From Chryseobacterium sp. (GTDB lineage: Bacteria > Bacteroidota > Bacteroidia > Flavobacteriales > Weeksellaceae): DNA of 63,210 bases. Of the stretch, positions 36,399 to 44,248 are shown one piece after another. Position numbers and translations under genes: made by a program. Below the pieces are notes generated by a model. It did no database searches, was not told where the DNA came from, and saw nothing but the letters and a program-made list of their open reading frames with translations. Position 1 is the first letter of the stretch, and each line of letters starts with the position of its first letter. The stretch is from assembly GCA_003248755.1 (NCBI GenBank), contig QFQW01000009.1, positions 1 to 63,210 of the forward strand, read 5' to 3'.

Positions 36399-38696
36399 AT
36401 GAATAAAAATATTAATTCAGACGTGGAGGATAAAGCAATTAGACAATCTTATAGTAATAAAAAACACAAAACCAATATTAAAACCAACATTGTCTTTGTA
36501 AGTACTTTTCCTCCAAAGGTATGCGGAATTGCCACTTATACACAGGATCTTATAAAATCTCTTCATTCGAAATTCGGAGAATCCTTCAATTCTATTATTT
36601 GCCCAATAGAAACAGAAGAGGAAAACTATGAGTACAAAGAATACCCCGAGTATAAATTAAATATCTCAGATGCCATTTCTTATCTGGAACTGGCTGCAAA
36701 GATCAATAAAAACGATACGGTTGAGTTGGTGATGCTTCAGCACGAATTCGGCTTTTTTAATGAAACCCGAAATGGGTTGTTTCTTTTTCTCAAGAACTTA
36801 AAAAAAGATGTTATTATCACTTTTCACACTGTTTTACCAAAACCGGATAAAGAGTTAAAGGAAAAAGTGAAAGAAATCTCTGATTTTGCAAAATCTCTTG
36901 TCGTAATGACAAGTATTTCTGCTGACATTCTATCGAACGATTATGAAATTTCTCCTGATAAAATAACGGTAATACCTCACGGAACACACCTTTTGCCTTT
37001 CACAGACAAAATTGCGCTGAAAGAAAAGTATAATCTTAAAAACAAAAAAGTTCTTTCAACTTTCGGATTATTAGGTTCAGGAAAAAATATTGAAACCACA
37101 CTGAAAGCCTTACCGGAAATCATTGCTAAAAATCCCGATGTTATTTTTTTAATTCTTGGCAAAACACATCCTGCAATAGTAAGGCACGAAGGCGAAAAAT
37201 ATCGTGATTTTTTGGAAGATCTCACTTGTAAACTTCATCTGGAAAACAACATTCGCTTTATCAATGATTATCTGCCACTCCCGGAATTACTGGAATATCT
37301 TCAGCTTACCGATGTTTATCTTTTCACGTCAAAAGACAGAAACCAGGCTGTAAGCGGCACATTTTCCTATGCAATTAGCAGCGGATGTGCCATTGTCTCT
37401 ACTCCAATCCCACACGCTTTGGAAGTTTTAAAGGAAGATACCGGGATTATTATTGATTTTGAAGCTCCGGAGCAGTTGTCTGTTGCTGTAAACACATTAT
37501 TAGAAAATGAAAACAAACGGGAAAATTTACGTTCAAAATCACTGGAAAAAATGGCTCCGACAGCTTGGGAAAATTCATCTATTTTACACGCTTTATTATT
37601 TCAGAAATTTAAAAATAATAGAACAGAACTCAATTATACTCTACCGGAAATCAATCTTGGGCATATTCAAAATATGACTACAGATTTTGGAATTATTCAG
37701 TTTTCTAAGATCAGCAAACCTGATATTAATTCAGGATATACACTGGATGATAATGCCCGTGCAATGATCGCTATTTGCAAACATTATGAAATCAATAAAA
37801 ATAAATCTGATCTTGAATTAATTTCAATTTATTTAAACTTTATTAAATTTTGCCAGCATAATGATGGGAGTTTTCTGAATTACGTTGACGAACAAAAACA
37901 ATTCACGAAACAGAATTATGAAACGAATCTTGAAGACTCCAACGGAAGAGCAATCTGGGCTTTAGGCTATTTAATCTCATTAAAAGAAATTTTGCCACAG
38001 GAGTTTTCCGAAACTGCAGAGAAAATCATTCAAAAAAATCTTATCCGGGCAGAAAAAATCCATTCTACAAGAGCCATGGCTTTTATTATCAAAGGATTAT
38101 ACTATCAAAAATCAGAGAAAAACCTTCCTTTATTAAAAGAATTTGCCAACCGTCTCGTGAAAATGTATCAACACGAAACAAAAGAAAATTGGCATTGGTT
38201 TGAAAGTTATCTGACCTACGGAAACAGCGTATTACCAGAAGCTTTACTCTGTGCTTGGATGGTAACCAAAGATGAGGTTTACAAGCAAATTGCTGAGGAA
38301 TCTTTCCAGTTTTTGTTGTCGAAAATTATGATTGACGGCAATATAAAGGTAATCTCAAACAAAGGATGGTTACAGAAAGAAAACACTGAAAATAATCCAC
38401 AAATTGGCGGAGAGCAACCTATTGATATTGCTTATACCATTTTAGCATTATCTACATTTTACAAGGTTTTTGATGATGAAAAATATTTACAGATGATGCA
38501 GAATTCTTTTAACTGGTTTTTGGGGAAAAATCATTTGAATCAGATTATTTACAATCCTGTAACAGGAGGCTGTTACGACGGACTTGAGGAAAAAAATGTA
38601 AACCTTAATCAGGGTGCAGAATCTACAGTCAGTTACCTTATGGCTAGACTTAATTTGGAATTTTTCAACAGAAAAACAACTTTCTTTGATGATTAA
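36399..38696 (+). CDS. GT4-type glycosyltransferase fused to a C-terminal alpha/alpha-barrel domain
   Basis: I choose the ATG at 36399 (765 residues); an in-frame TTG at 36378 would add seven residues. The N-terminal half (about 30-400) is a GT-B glycosyltransferase: VFVSTFPPKVCGIATYTQDL, the loop STFGLLGSGKNIETTLKALP and SGTFSYAISSGCAIVSTPIP with its nucleotide-sugar-binding tail. The C-terminal half (about 430-760) is all-helical with barrel-like repeats (GYTLDDNARAMIAICKHYE, DSNGRAIWALGYLISLKE, ENWHWFESYLTYGN), as in glycan-processing alpha/alpha toroids. Together with GH130 it may make or turn over a mannose-containing oligosaccharide. Confidence 0.82.
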   Translation: MNKNINSDVEDKAIRQSYSNKKHKTNIKTNIVFVSTFPPKVCGIATYTQDLIKSLHSKFGESFNSIICPIETEEENYEYKEYPEYKLNISDAISYLELAAKINKNDTVELVMLQHEFGFFNETRNGLFLFLKNLKKDVIITFHTVLPKPDKELKEKVKEISDFAKSLVVMTSISADILSNDYEISPDKITVIPHGTHLLPFTDKIALKEKYNLKNKKVLSTFGLLGSGKNIETTLKALPEIIAKNPDVIFLILGKTHPAIVRHEGEKYRDFLEDLTCKLHLENNIRFINDYLPLPELLEYLQLTDVYLFTSKDRNQAVSGTFSYAISSGCAIVSTPIPHALEVLKEDTGIIIDFEAPEQLSVAVNTLLENENKRENLRSKSLEKMAPTAWENSSILHALLFQKFKNNRTELNYTLPEINLGHIQNMTTDFGIIQFSKISKPDINSGYTLDDNARAMIAICKHYEINKNKSDLELISIYLNFIKFCQHNDGSFLNYVDEQKQFTKQNYETNLEDSNGRAIWALGYLISLKEILPQEFSETAEKIIQKNLIRAEKIHSTRAMAFIIKGLYYQKSEKNLPLLKEFANRLVKMYQHETKENWHWFESYLTYGNSVLPEALLCAWMVTKDEVYKQIAEESFQFLLSKIMIDGNIKVISNKGWLQKENTENNPQIGGEQPIDIAYTILALSTFYKVFDDEKYLQMMQNSFNWFLGKNHLNQIIYNPVTGGCYDGLEEKNVNLNQGAESTVSYLMARLNLEFFNRKTTFFDD

Positions 38697-38879
38697 AATA
38701 AAAAAATGAACTTGCAACTATTTTGTAAACATGCGATTGATCAATCTTGTTTATTAGTATTTAATTGTAAAAACCATTCCTTACATAGAGATGCTTTCTG
38801 GTACAGTTAAGTAATGATCACCAAAACTAATTTTGGAATAACTTTTCAACTTACACAGTCAGTGAGATACTACCTAAAA

Positions 38880-40295
38880 TTACAACATAGTTACCTGCGG
38901 TTTAAAATTACTTATTGGTATATCACATTTTTTTATTTCCAAGAACCCTCCGGAAACATCATAAAAGTTTTTAAAATTATTTTTCTTTAATATGGATGCT
39001 GCAATCATACTTCTATAACCTCCCGCACAGTAAATTGCAAATTTCTGATTTTTGGGAAAACTATCTAATGATTGATAAATCTGATTGAGCGGTACATTTA
39101 ATGCATTGGCTACATGCTCAGACTCAAATTCACTTTGTTTTCGTACATCAATTAGAAAGGTACTTCCATCCCATTCTTCATGAAATTCTATTGCAGTTAA
39201 CCTTTGAATAGAGTCTATTTCTAATTTTAATTTTTTCCAAGATTCAAAACCTACCTCAAGATATCCTACAACATTATCATAACCAACTCTAGCCAGCCTA
39301 ATCATGCTTTCTTCTTCCTTACCAATGTCTGTAACTAATAAAATTTTTTGATTAATATCTGAAATCATTTCACCTACCCAACCTGCAAAACCACCATTTA
39401 GTGCAATATTTAAACTATTTGGAACAAATCCAGCCGCAAATATATCTGCATCTCGGGTATCAAGAATTAGAACCTTTTCGTCCAATGAAAGTTTTAGAAA
39501 CTCCTGTACCTCCAATGGCCGCTTACTCTCTTCTAAAACAGAGTCTAATGACTGATAGCCATTAATATTGAGCAAAACGTTCTTAGGAAAATACCCGGGA
39601 GGATTAGTCAAACCACTTAAAACTTCAGACACAAACTCATCTTCACTCATGTCACTTCTCAAAGCATAATTGGTTATTTTCTGATGACCTAGTGTATCTG
39701 TAGTTTCTTTGCACATTTTCTTACCACAAGCACTTCCTGCTCCGTGGTTCGGATAAATAATCAAATGATCTTCAAGAGGCATTATTTTCTCTCTCAAAGA
39801 ATGAAATAACAGCCTTGCCAATTTCTCCTGTGTTAGTTCTTTATTAACGTGTTGAGCCAAATCCGGTCTCCCTACATCACCAATGAACAAAGTATCTCCT
39901 GTAATTAAACCGTGTTGTTTCCCATTTTCATCAATAATCAAGTAAGTGCTACTTTCCATAGTGTGTCCGGGCGTATGTATCAGTTGAATTGAGCACTTTC
40001 CTATCTTAAAGATTGCTCCATCTTTTGCAATGATGGCATCATAAGAAGGGTTTGCCGTAGGACCAAATACGATATCAGCTGCAGTTTTCTTTTTGAGATC
40101 TAGATGTCCGCTAACGAAATCAGCGTGAAAATGTGTTTCAAATATATATTTTATAACCGCATCATTACCATTAGCTTTTTCTATGTAAGAATCAGTATCT
40201 CTTAACGGATCAAAAATTGCAACTTCCCCATCACTTTCAATGTAATAAGCCGCATGTGATAAACATCCGGTGTAAATTTGTTCAATTACCATCAT
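38880..40295 (-). CDS. Metallo-beta-lactamase fold plus two rhodanese domains (persulfide dioxygenase/CstB-like)
   Basis: A 471-residue cytoplasmic protein. Residues about 1-250 form the MBL domain: iron-site motif ETHFHADF, HTPGHT, GDTLFIGDVGRPD and YPNHGAGSACG. Two rhodanese domains follow. The first (about 265-360) lacks an active-site cysteine (VTDIGKEEE at the loop position); the second carries Cys423 in CAGGYRS. This layout belongs to the sulfide-detoxifying persulfide dioxygenase-sulfurtransferase group. It lies 95 bp downstream of hypE but the direct link to hydrogenase is unproven; a stress role is equally likely. Confidence 0.88.
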   Translation of the reverse strand: MMVIEQIYTGCLSHAAYYIESDGEVAIFDPLRDTDSYIEKANGNDAVIKYIFETHFHADFVSGHLDLKKKTAADIVFGPTANPSYDAIIAKDGAIFKIGKCSIQLIHTPGHTMESSTYLIIDENGKQHGLITGDTLFIGDVGRPDLAQHVNKELTQEKLARLLFHSLREKIMPLEDHLIIYPNHGAGSACGKKMCKETTDTLGHQKITNYALRSDMSEDEFVSEVLSGLTNPPGYFPKNVLLNINGYQSLDSVLEESKRPLEVQEFLKLSLDEKVLILDTRDADIFAAGFVPNSLNIALNGGFAGWVGEMISDINQKILLVTDIGKEEESMIRLARVGYDNVVGYLEVGFESWKKLKLEIDSIQRLTAIEFHEEWDGSTFLIDVRKQSEFESEHVANALNVPLNQIYQSLDSFPKNQKFAIYCAGGYRSMIAASILKKNNFKNFYDVSGGFLEIKKCDIPISNFKPQVTML

Positions 40296-40390
40296 ATTTT
40301 TTTTATAAAGAACACAAAAGACAATATAGCTACAGTCTATGTTTCAAGTTAGTTAAGTTATTTATATTTAGTCTTTGATTTAAATAGTGT

Positions 40391-41389
40391 TTAACAAATT
40401 CTAGGCAACTGCTCACCAACAAGTGGATTAATGACATGTTTTCCTCCAAAAGCATTTTCCATAATCACTTTTCCTAAATGTTCGTCTGTAATTTGTCCAA
40501 TAACGGATGCTTTTGAGTTCTCTCTTTTTAAAACCTCAAGTACTTTATTAGCAACATCATCATCGCAAACACATAAAAAAACACCTTCGTTGGCAACATA
40601 CATAGGATCTAGCCCCAAAAGTTCACAAGCACTTTTAACCTGAGATTCTACATGGATATGTTTTTCGTAAATTTTAATTCCAAGATTACTTTCTGATGTT
40701 ATTTCATTTAAAACAGACGCAAGCCCACCTCGTGTGGCATCTCTAAGGAAATGGATCTTTTCACCGAATTTTCCGATGAGTTTTTTTACCGAATAATTAA
40801 GGTTAGTAGTGTCGCTTAGAATTTCGCTTTCAAATTGCAACCCTTCTCTCTGGCTCATGATTGCCATTCCGTGAGATGCTATTGGCGCATTTATGAGAAT
40901 AGATTGCCCGTTTTTCAAATACTTCGTCCCAATTTTTGCATTAGAATAAACAACACCTATTCCTGACGTATTGATATAAATTCCATCTCCCTTACCTCGT
41001 TCCACAACTTTTGTATCACCCGTCACAACCTTTACACCAGCCTTGTCAGAAGCAGATTTAATAGATTTCACAATTGTTTCGAACTCTCCCATCGGAAGTC
41101 CTTCTTCAATAATAAAAGACAACGAGATGTATATAGGCTCAGCACCGCACATCGAGACATCGTTAACTGTTCCAAAAACGGCCAACTCGCCAATATTACC
41201 ACCTTTGAAAAATATAGGAGAAACTACGAAACTATCCGTTGAAAAGGCTAATTTTCCAGATATATCGAGAAAGGCACCATCATGCCTTTCATTCAGTATG
41301 TCATTATTAAGGTTTTTGAAAATGATATCATTCAGTAGTTCGGTCATTTTTTCACCACCTCCACCGTGCTGAAGATTAATACTTTCCAT
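40391..41389 (-). CDS. hypE: HypE, carbamoyl dehydratase for [NiFe] hydrogenase maturation
   Basis: A 332-residue PurM-like ATPase. It starts with the family's INLQHGGGGEKM and ends in PRIC, the invariant C-terminal cysteine (Cys332) that carries the carbamoyl group and is dehydrated to the cyanide ligand of the active-site iron. Inner motifs VVTGDTKVVERGKGDG and LRDATRGGLASVLNE match. It works with HypF and the HypC-HypD scaffold. Last gene of hypA-B-C-E, 14 bp after hypC. Confidence 0.97.
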   Translation of the reverse strand: MESINLQHGGGGEKMTELLNDIIFKNLNNDILNERHDGAFLDISGKLAFSTDSFVVSPIFFKGGNIGELAVFGTVNDVSMCGAEPIYISLSFIIEEGLPMGEFETIVKSIKSASDKAGVKVVTGDTKVVERGKGDGIYINTSGIGVVYSNAKIGTKYLKNGQSILINAPIASHGMAIMSQREGLQFESEILSDTTNLNYSVKKLIGKFGEKIHFLRDATRGGLASVLNEITSESNLGIKIYEKHIHVESQVKSACELLGLDPMYVANEGVFLCVCDDDVANKVLEVLKRENSKASVIGQITDEHLGKVIMENAFGGKHVINPLVGEQLPRIC

Positions 41390-41403
41390 AATAAGTATTT
41401 AAA

Positions 41404-41667
41404 TTAAGTTATCTGCTCTTCGGGATTCAGTTCCAGGTCTTCTCCCATCAGCTTCAGAGCTTGCATCGTTTTTTGAGCTTCTTCCTCTTCTACGATCCCA
41501 ATAGCCGCTCCAACGTGTACAAGGACATAATCCCCTATTTTGGCTTCAGGAACCAAAGTCAAATTTACTTCTTTGAAAATACCTTCAAAATTGACACTGC
41601 CTATTCGAAAAATTTCGTCTAGTTCTGCTGTGATTTTCTCAAGTTTTCCGGGAATAGCAAGACACAT
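41404..41667 (-). CDS. hypC: HypC, hydrogenase maturation chaperone
   Basis: An 87-residue protein starting MCLAIPGKL; Cys2 is the conserved residue that holds the Fe(CN)2CO unit with HypD. The VHVGAAIGIVEEEEA segment is typical. It is 7 bp from hypB and 14 bp from hypE in the minus-strand hyp operon. Confidence 0.97.
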   Translation of the reverse strand: MCLAIPGKLEKITAELDEIFRIGSVNFEGIFKEVNLTLVPEAKIGDYVLVHVGAAIGIVEEEEAQKTMQALKLMGEDLELNPEEQIT

Positions 41668-41674
41668 ATCGCAA

Positions 41675-42511
41675 TTATTTGTTGATGTTGGCTTTCAAAT
41701 AGTCATACCAAGCTTCCATTCCCTGACCAGAAGTTGCAGAAATTTCAAAAAACTGAATATTCGGATTAACTCTTATGGCATTTTGTTTCAATTGATCCAC
41801 ATCAAATTTAAGATAAGGGAGCAAATCTATCTTATTGATAATACATATATTGGACGTATGGAACATATCGGGATATTTTAATGGTTTGTCCTCTCCTTCT
41901 GTAACGGAGATAATCACAACCCTGGATGCTTCTCCAAGATCAAACATAGCCGGACATACCAGATTTCCAACATTCTCAATCATCAATACAGAGTCTTGTT
42001 TAGGCTTGAGTTCTTTCAGAGATTTCGATATCATTTCCGCATCAAGATGACAACCTTTTCCTGTATTGATCTGAAGCGCAGGCACATCTAAAGCATGAAT
42101 TCTTTCCGCATCGTTGGTTGTTTGCTGGTCGCCTTCTATCACTGCAAAATCAATGTCATTTTTAAGATCTGAAATCGTTTTTTCAAGAATAGAGGTTTTT
42201 CCAGAACCCGGAGAACTTACCAAATTGAGAGCTAATATGTTGAGACCCTGAAAAAAACCTCGGTTATGCTCGGCCATCAATTGATTTTTATGAAGTATAT
42301 CTTTTTCTAATTCTACAATATTGACTTCATGATCGTGATGATGATGCTCTGTATGATGATGATGGTGATGTCCTTCATGAACATGGTCATGATGATGTCC
42401 TTCATGGTGATGGTGGTGTTCACCATGTTTGTGGTCATGATGATGTTCATCACCGATTTTTTTTATAACAATCCCGTTTTCATTGGCACTACAGCCACAA
42501 GTAGAACACAT
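41675..42511 (-). CDS. hypB: HypB, nickel-binding GTPase for hydrogenase maturation, with histidine-rich region
   Basis: A 278-residue nickel-insertion GTPase. N-terminal CSTCGC (Cys2, Cys5, Cys7) is the high-affinity nickel site; residues about 20-65 are dominated by histidines and can store nickel. The G-domain has P-loop SSPGSGKT, the metal-site region LDVPALQINTGKGCHLDAEM and base-recognition NKIDLLPY. HypB with HypA delivers nickel to HyaB. Transcribed 14 bp after hypA. Confidence 0.97.
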   Translation of the reverse strand: MCSTCGCSANENGIVIKKIGDEHHHDHKHGEHHHHHEGHHHDHVHEGHHHHHHTEHHHHDHEVNIVELEKDILHKNQLMAEHNRGFFQGLNILALNLVSSPGSGKTSILEKTISDLKNDIDFAVIEGDQQTTNDAERIHALDVPALQINTGKGCHLDAEMISKSLKELKPKQDSVLMIENVGNLVCPAMFDLGEASRVVIISVTEGEDKPLKYPDMFHTSNICIINKIDLLPYLKFDVDQLKQNAIRVNPNIQFFEISATSGQGMEAWYDYLKANINK

Positions 42512-42525
42512 ATTTTTTGATTTTA

Positions 42526-42867
42526 TTAAATAATAACTAATTTTCTAATTTTCATTTCTTTTCCCTTCAGAACTTCTTTAAAAGGGCTTTTACATTGTGG
42601 ACAATTATCAAAGATTTTATCTATGTAAAATTGATTTCCACATTCTGCACATTTCGCATATCCCTCAGGCTCTTCTATATGAACTTTCGAATGTTCCAAG
42701 ACACTGCTTTTCATTGCTAAAGGCCATACAAATTGAAGAGAAGTAATTTCTACTCCAGATATTTTCCCAATTTCAAGATAAATATCCGCCACACGCCCTC
42801 CTTTTATTTTTTCTACTTCTTGTTCGACAGTTTTCAGGATAGATGTTGCTATTGAAAGTTCGTGCAT
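42526..42867 (-). CDS. hypA: HypA, nickel metallochaperone for hydrogenase
   Basis: A 113-residue protein starting MHELSIATSIL; His2 is the nickel ligand. The zinc site uses Cys73, Cys76, Cys89 and Cys92 in CAEC and CPQC. First gene of the minus-strand hypA-B-C-E operon, divergent from hyaA. Confidence 0.97.
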   Translation of the reverse strand: MHELSIATSILKTVEQEVEKIKGGRVADIYLEIGKISGVEITSLQFVWPLAMKSSVLEHSKVHIEEPEGYAKCAECGNQFYIDKIFDNCPQCKSPFKEVLKGKEMKIRKLVII

Positions 42868-42904
42868 TATAGACGTTTTTAGCTCTTTTCAAAATTAACA
42901 AATT

Positions 42905-42955
42905 CAAACATACGCATGATTGAAAGATGACATCTATCAATATGATAGATGTCAT
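42905..42955 (-). promoter_or_regulatory. hypA promoter with perfect 29-bp palindrome
   Basis: TATGTTTG at 42912-42905 (minus strand) is an exact -7 box. Right upstream lies a perfect inverted repeat: arms ATGACATCTATCA (42927-42939) and TGATAGATGTCAT (42943-42955) with spacer ATA, covering the expected -33 position. It is a likely operator; candidates are NikR (encoded in the cluster) or another regulator. It does not match the FNR or E. coli NikR consensus. Confidence 0.6.
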
Positions 42956-43045
42956 TATTTTGATTTTAAATTAATTTAAAATTTAGTATAATTTTATACC
43001 GAAAAAACATCATTGGTTTAATATAATTACAAATAATATAATTTT

Positions 43046-43082
43046 TATACCATTTTGGTATAAAATATACCTTTTGAGTATA
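43046..43082 (+). promoter_or_regulatory. hyaA operator: two 17-bp TATACC-N5-(G/A)GTATA units 20 bp apart
   Basis: TATACC-ATTTT-GGTATA (43046-43062) and TATACC-TTTTG-AGTATA (43066-43082) repeat with a 20-bp step, two turns of the helix. The segment between also gives GGTATA-AAA-TATACC. A further AGTATA-ATTT-TATACC lies at 42985-43000. The block ends 17 bp before the hyaA start. It probably binds the hydrogenase regulator, which is not identified. Confidence 0.55.
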
Positions 43083-43098
43083 AAATCTAAGTAGCTAT

Positions 43099-44229
43099 AT
43101 GGAAAAGAGTATTAAAAAAAATGAAACTTACCTTGAAAGTATTCAAAGAAAAGGATATACCCGTAAGGATTTCTTAAAGTTTGTTGCTTTCATTGGGGCT
43201 TACATGGGCATTGAAAGTTCCGCATTAGGACAAATCGCCAAAGCATTGGAAACCACACCCCGTCTCCCTGTTATTTGGGAGCATTTTCAGGAATGTACAT
43301 GTTGTAGCGAATCATTCATCCGTTCCGACCATCCTATCGTTGCAGATATTATTTTAGATAAAATATCTCTCGATTACACACTGACACTGATGGCAGCATC
43401 CGGACATCAGGCAGAAGCTGCCAAACACGCAACAATGGAAAAACACAAAGGTGAATACATCCTTTGTGTAGAAGGTTCTGTACCATTGGGAGATGATGGC
43501 AATTATTGTGTTATTGCCGGTCGTACAGCCATTGATATACTCAAAGAATCTGCAGCAGGAGCAAAAGCAATCATTGCTTGGGGAACATGTGCTACAAGCG
43601 GTTGTGTTCAGGCAGCAAAACCTAATCCAACAAATGCAGTCCCTATCCAAAAAATAATTACAGATAAACCAATCATCAATGTTCCGGGATGCCCTCCTAT
43701 TGGAGAAGTGATGGCAGGGGTAATTGTACATCTGGTCTCATTTGGAAAATTCCCTGAACTGGATTCCGCAAGAAGACCAAAAGCTTTCTATTCCAAACGT
43801 GTACATGACAGTTGTTACAGAAGACCATATTTTGATGCAGGATTGTTTGTAGAGAGTTTTGATGATGAAAATGCAAAAAAAGGCTATTGTCTATACAAAG
43901 TGGGTTGCAAAGGACCATCCACTTATAACGCTTGCGGAAATATGAAATGGAATGGAGGAATCTCTTATCCAATCCAGTCTGGTCATGGTTGCATAGGATG
44001 TAGTGCCGATAAATTCTGGGATGCTGCTGAGAGCTTTTATTCTAGAGACCTTGCTATCGGTGGAAATATCGAAGCTAATTCTGACCTAATAGGTAAAGTA
44101 GCTTTAGGGGCTGTGGGCGCCGGAATAGCAGCACATGCCGTGATCTCAAATGTTTCCAAACGACACGAACTTCATAAAAGAATAAAAGCTGGTAAAGAAA
44201 ACGAGAGACAATTACCAGACGAAATTTAA
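43099..44229 (+). CDS. hyaA: Oxygen-tolerant [NiFe] uptake hydrogenase small subunit
   Basis: A 376-residue iron-sulfur subunit that takes electrons from H2 oxidation to the membrane. Counting with a constant offset of 49 against mature E. coli Hyd-1 places all six proximal-cluster cysteines: Cys66, Cys68, Cys69, Cys164, Cys169 and Cys198. Cys68 and Cys169 are the two extra cysteines that make the oxygen-protecting 4Fe-3S cluster of group 1d enzymes. The export signal has TRKDFLKF (Arg22-Lys23), not the canonical RRxFLK, so the twin-arginine pair is degenerate. The C-terminal helix VALGAVGAGIAAHAVI anchors the subunit. First gene of the structural operon. Confidence 0.97.
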   Translation: MEKSIKKNETYLESIQRKGYTRKDFLKFVAFIGAYMGIESSALGQIAKALETTPRLPVIWEHFQECTCCSESFIRSDHPIVADIILDKISLDYTLTLMAASGHQAEAAKHATMEKHKGEYILCVEGSVPLGDDGNYCVIAGRTAIDILKESAAGAKAIIAWGTCATSGCVQAAKPNPTNAVPIQKIITDKPIINVPGCPPIGEVMAGVIVHLVSFGKFPELDSARRPKAFYSKRVHDSCYRRPYFDAGLFVESFDDENAKKGYCLYKVGCKGPSTYNACGNMKWNGGISYPIQSGHGCIGCSADKFWDAAESFYSRDLAIGGNIEANSDLIGKVALGAVGAGIAAHAVISNVSKRHELHKRIKAGKENERQLPDEI

Positions 44230-44248
44230 TAACTGACAATCAAAAAAT

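Noticed and set aside
42329..42520. Methionine-rich open frame on the plus strand
   Set aside because: It is the complement of the histidine codons in hypB; the hypB frame has clear family motifs.
42927..42955. FNR/CRP-type or E. coli NikR-type site
   Set aside because: The half-sites and spacing do not match TTGAT-N4-ATCAA, TGTGA-N6-TCACA or GTATGA-N16-TCATAC.
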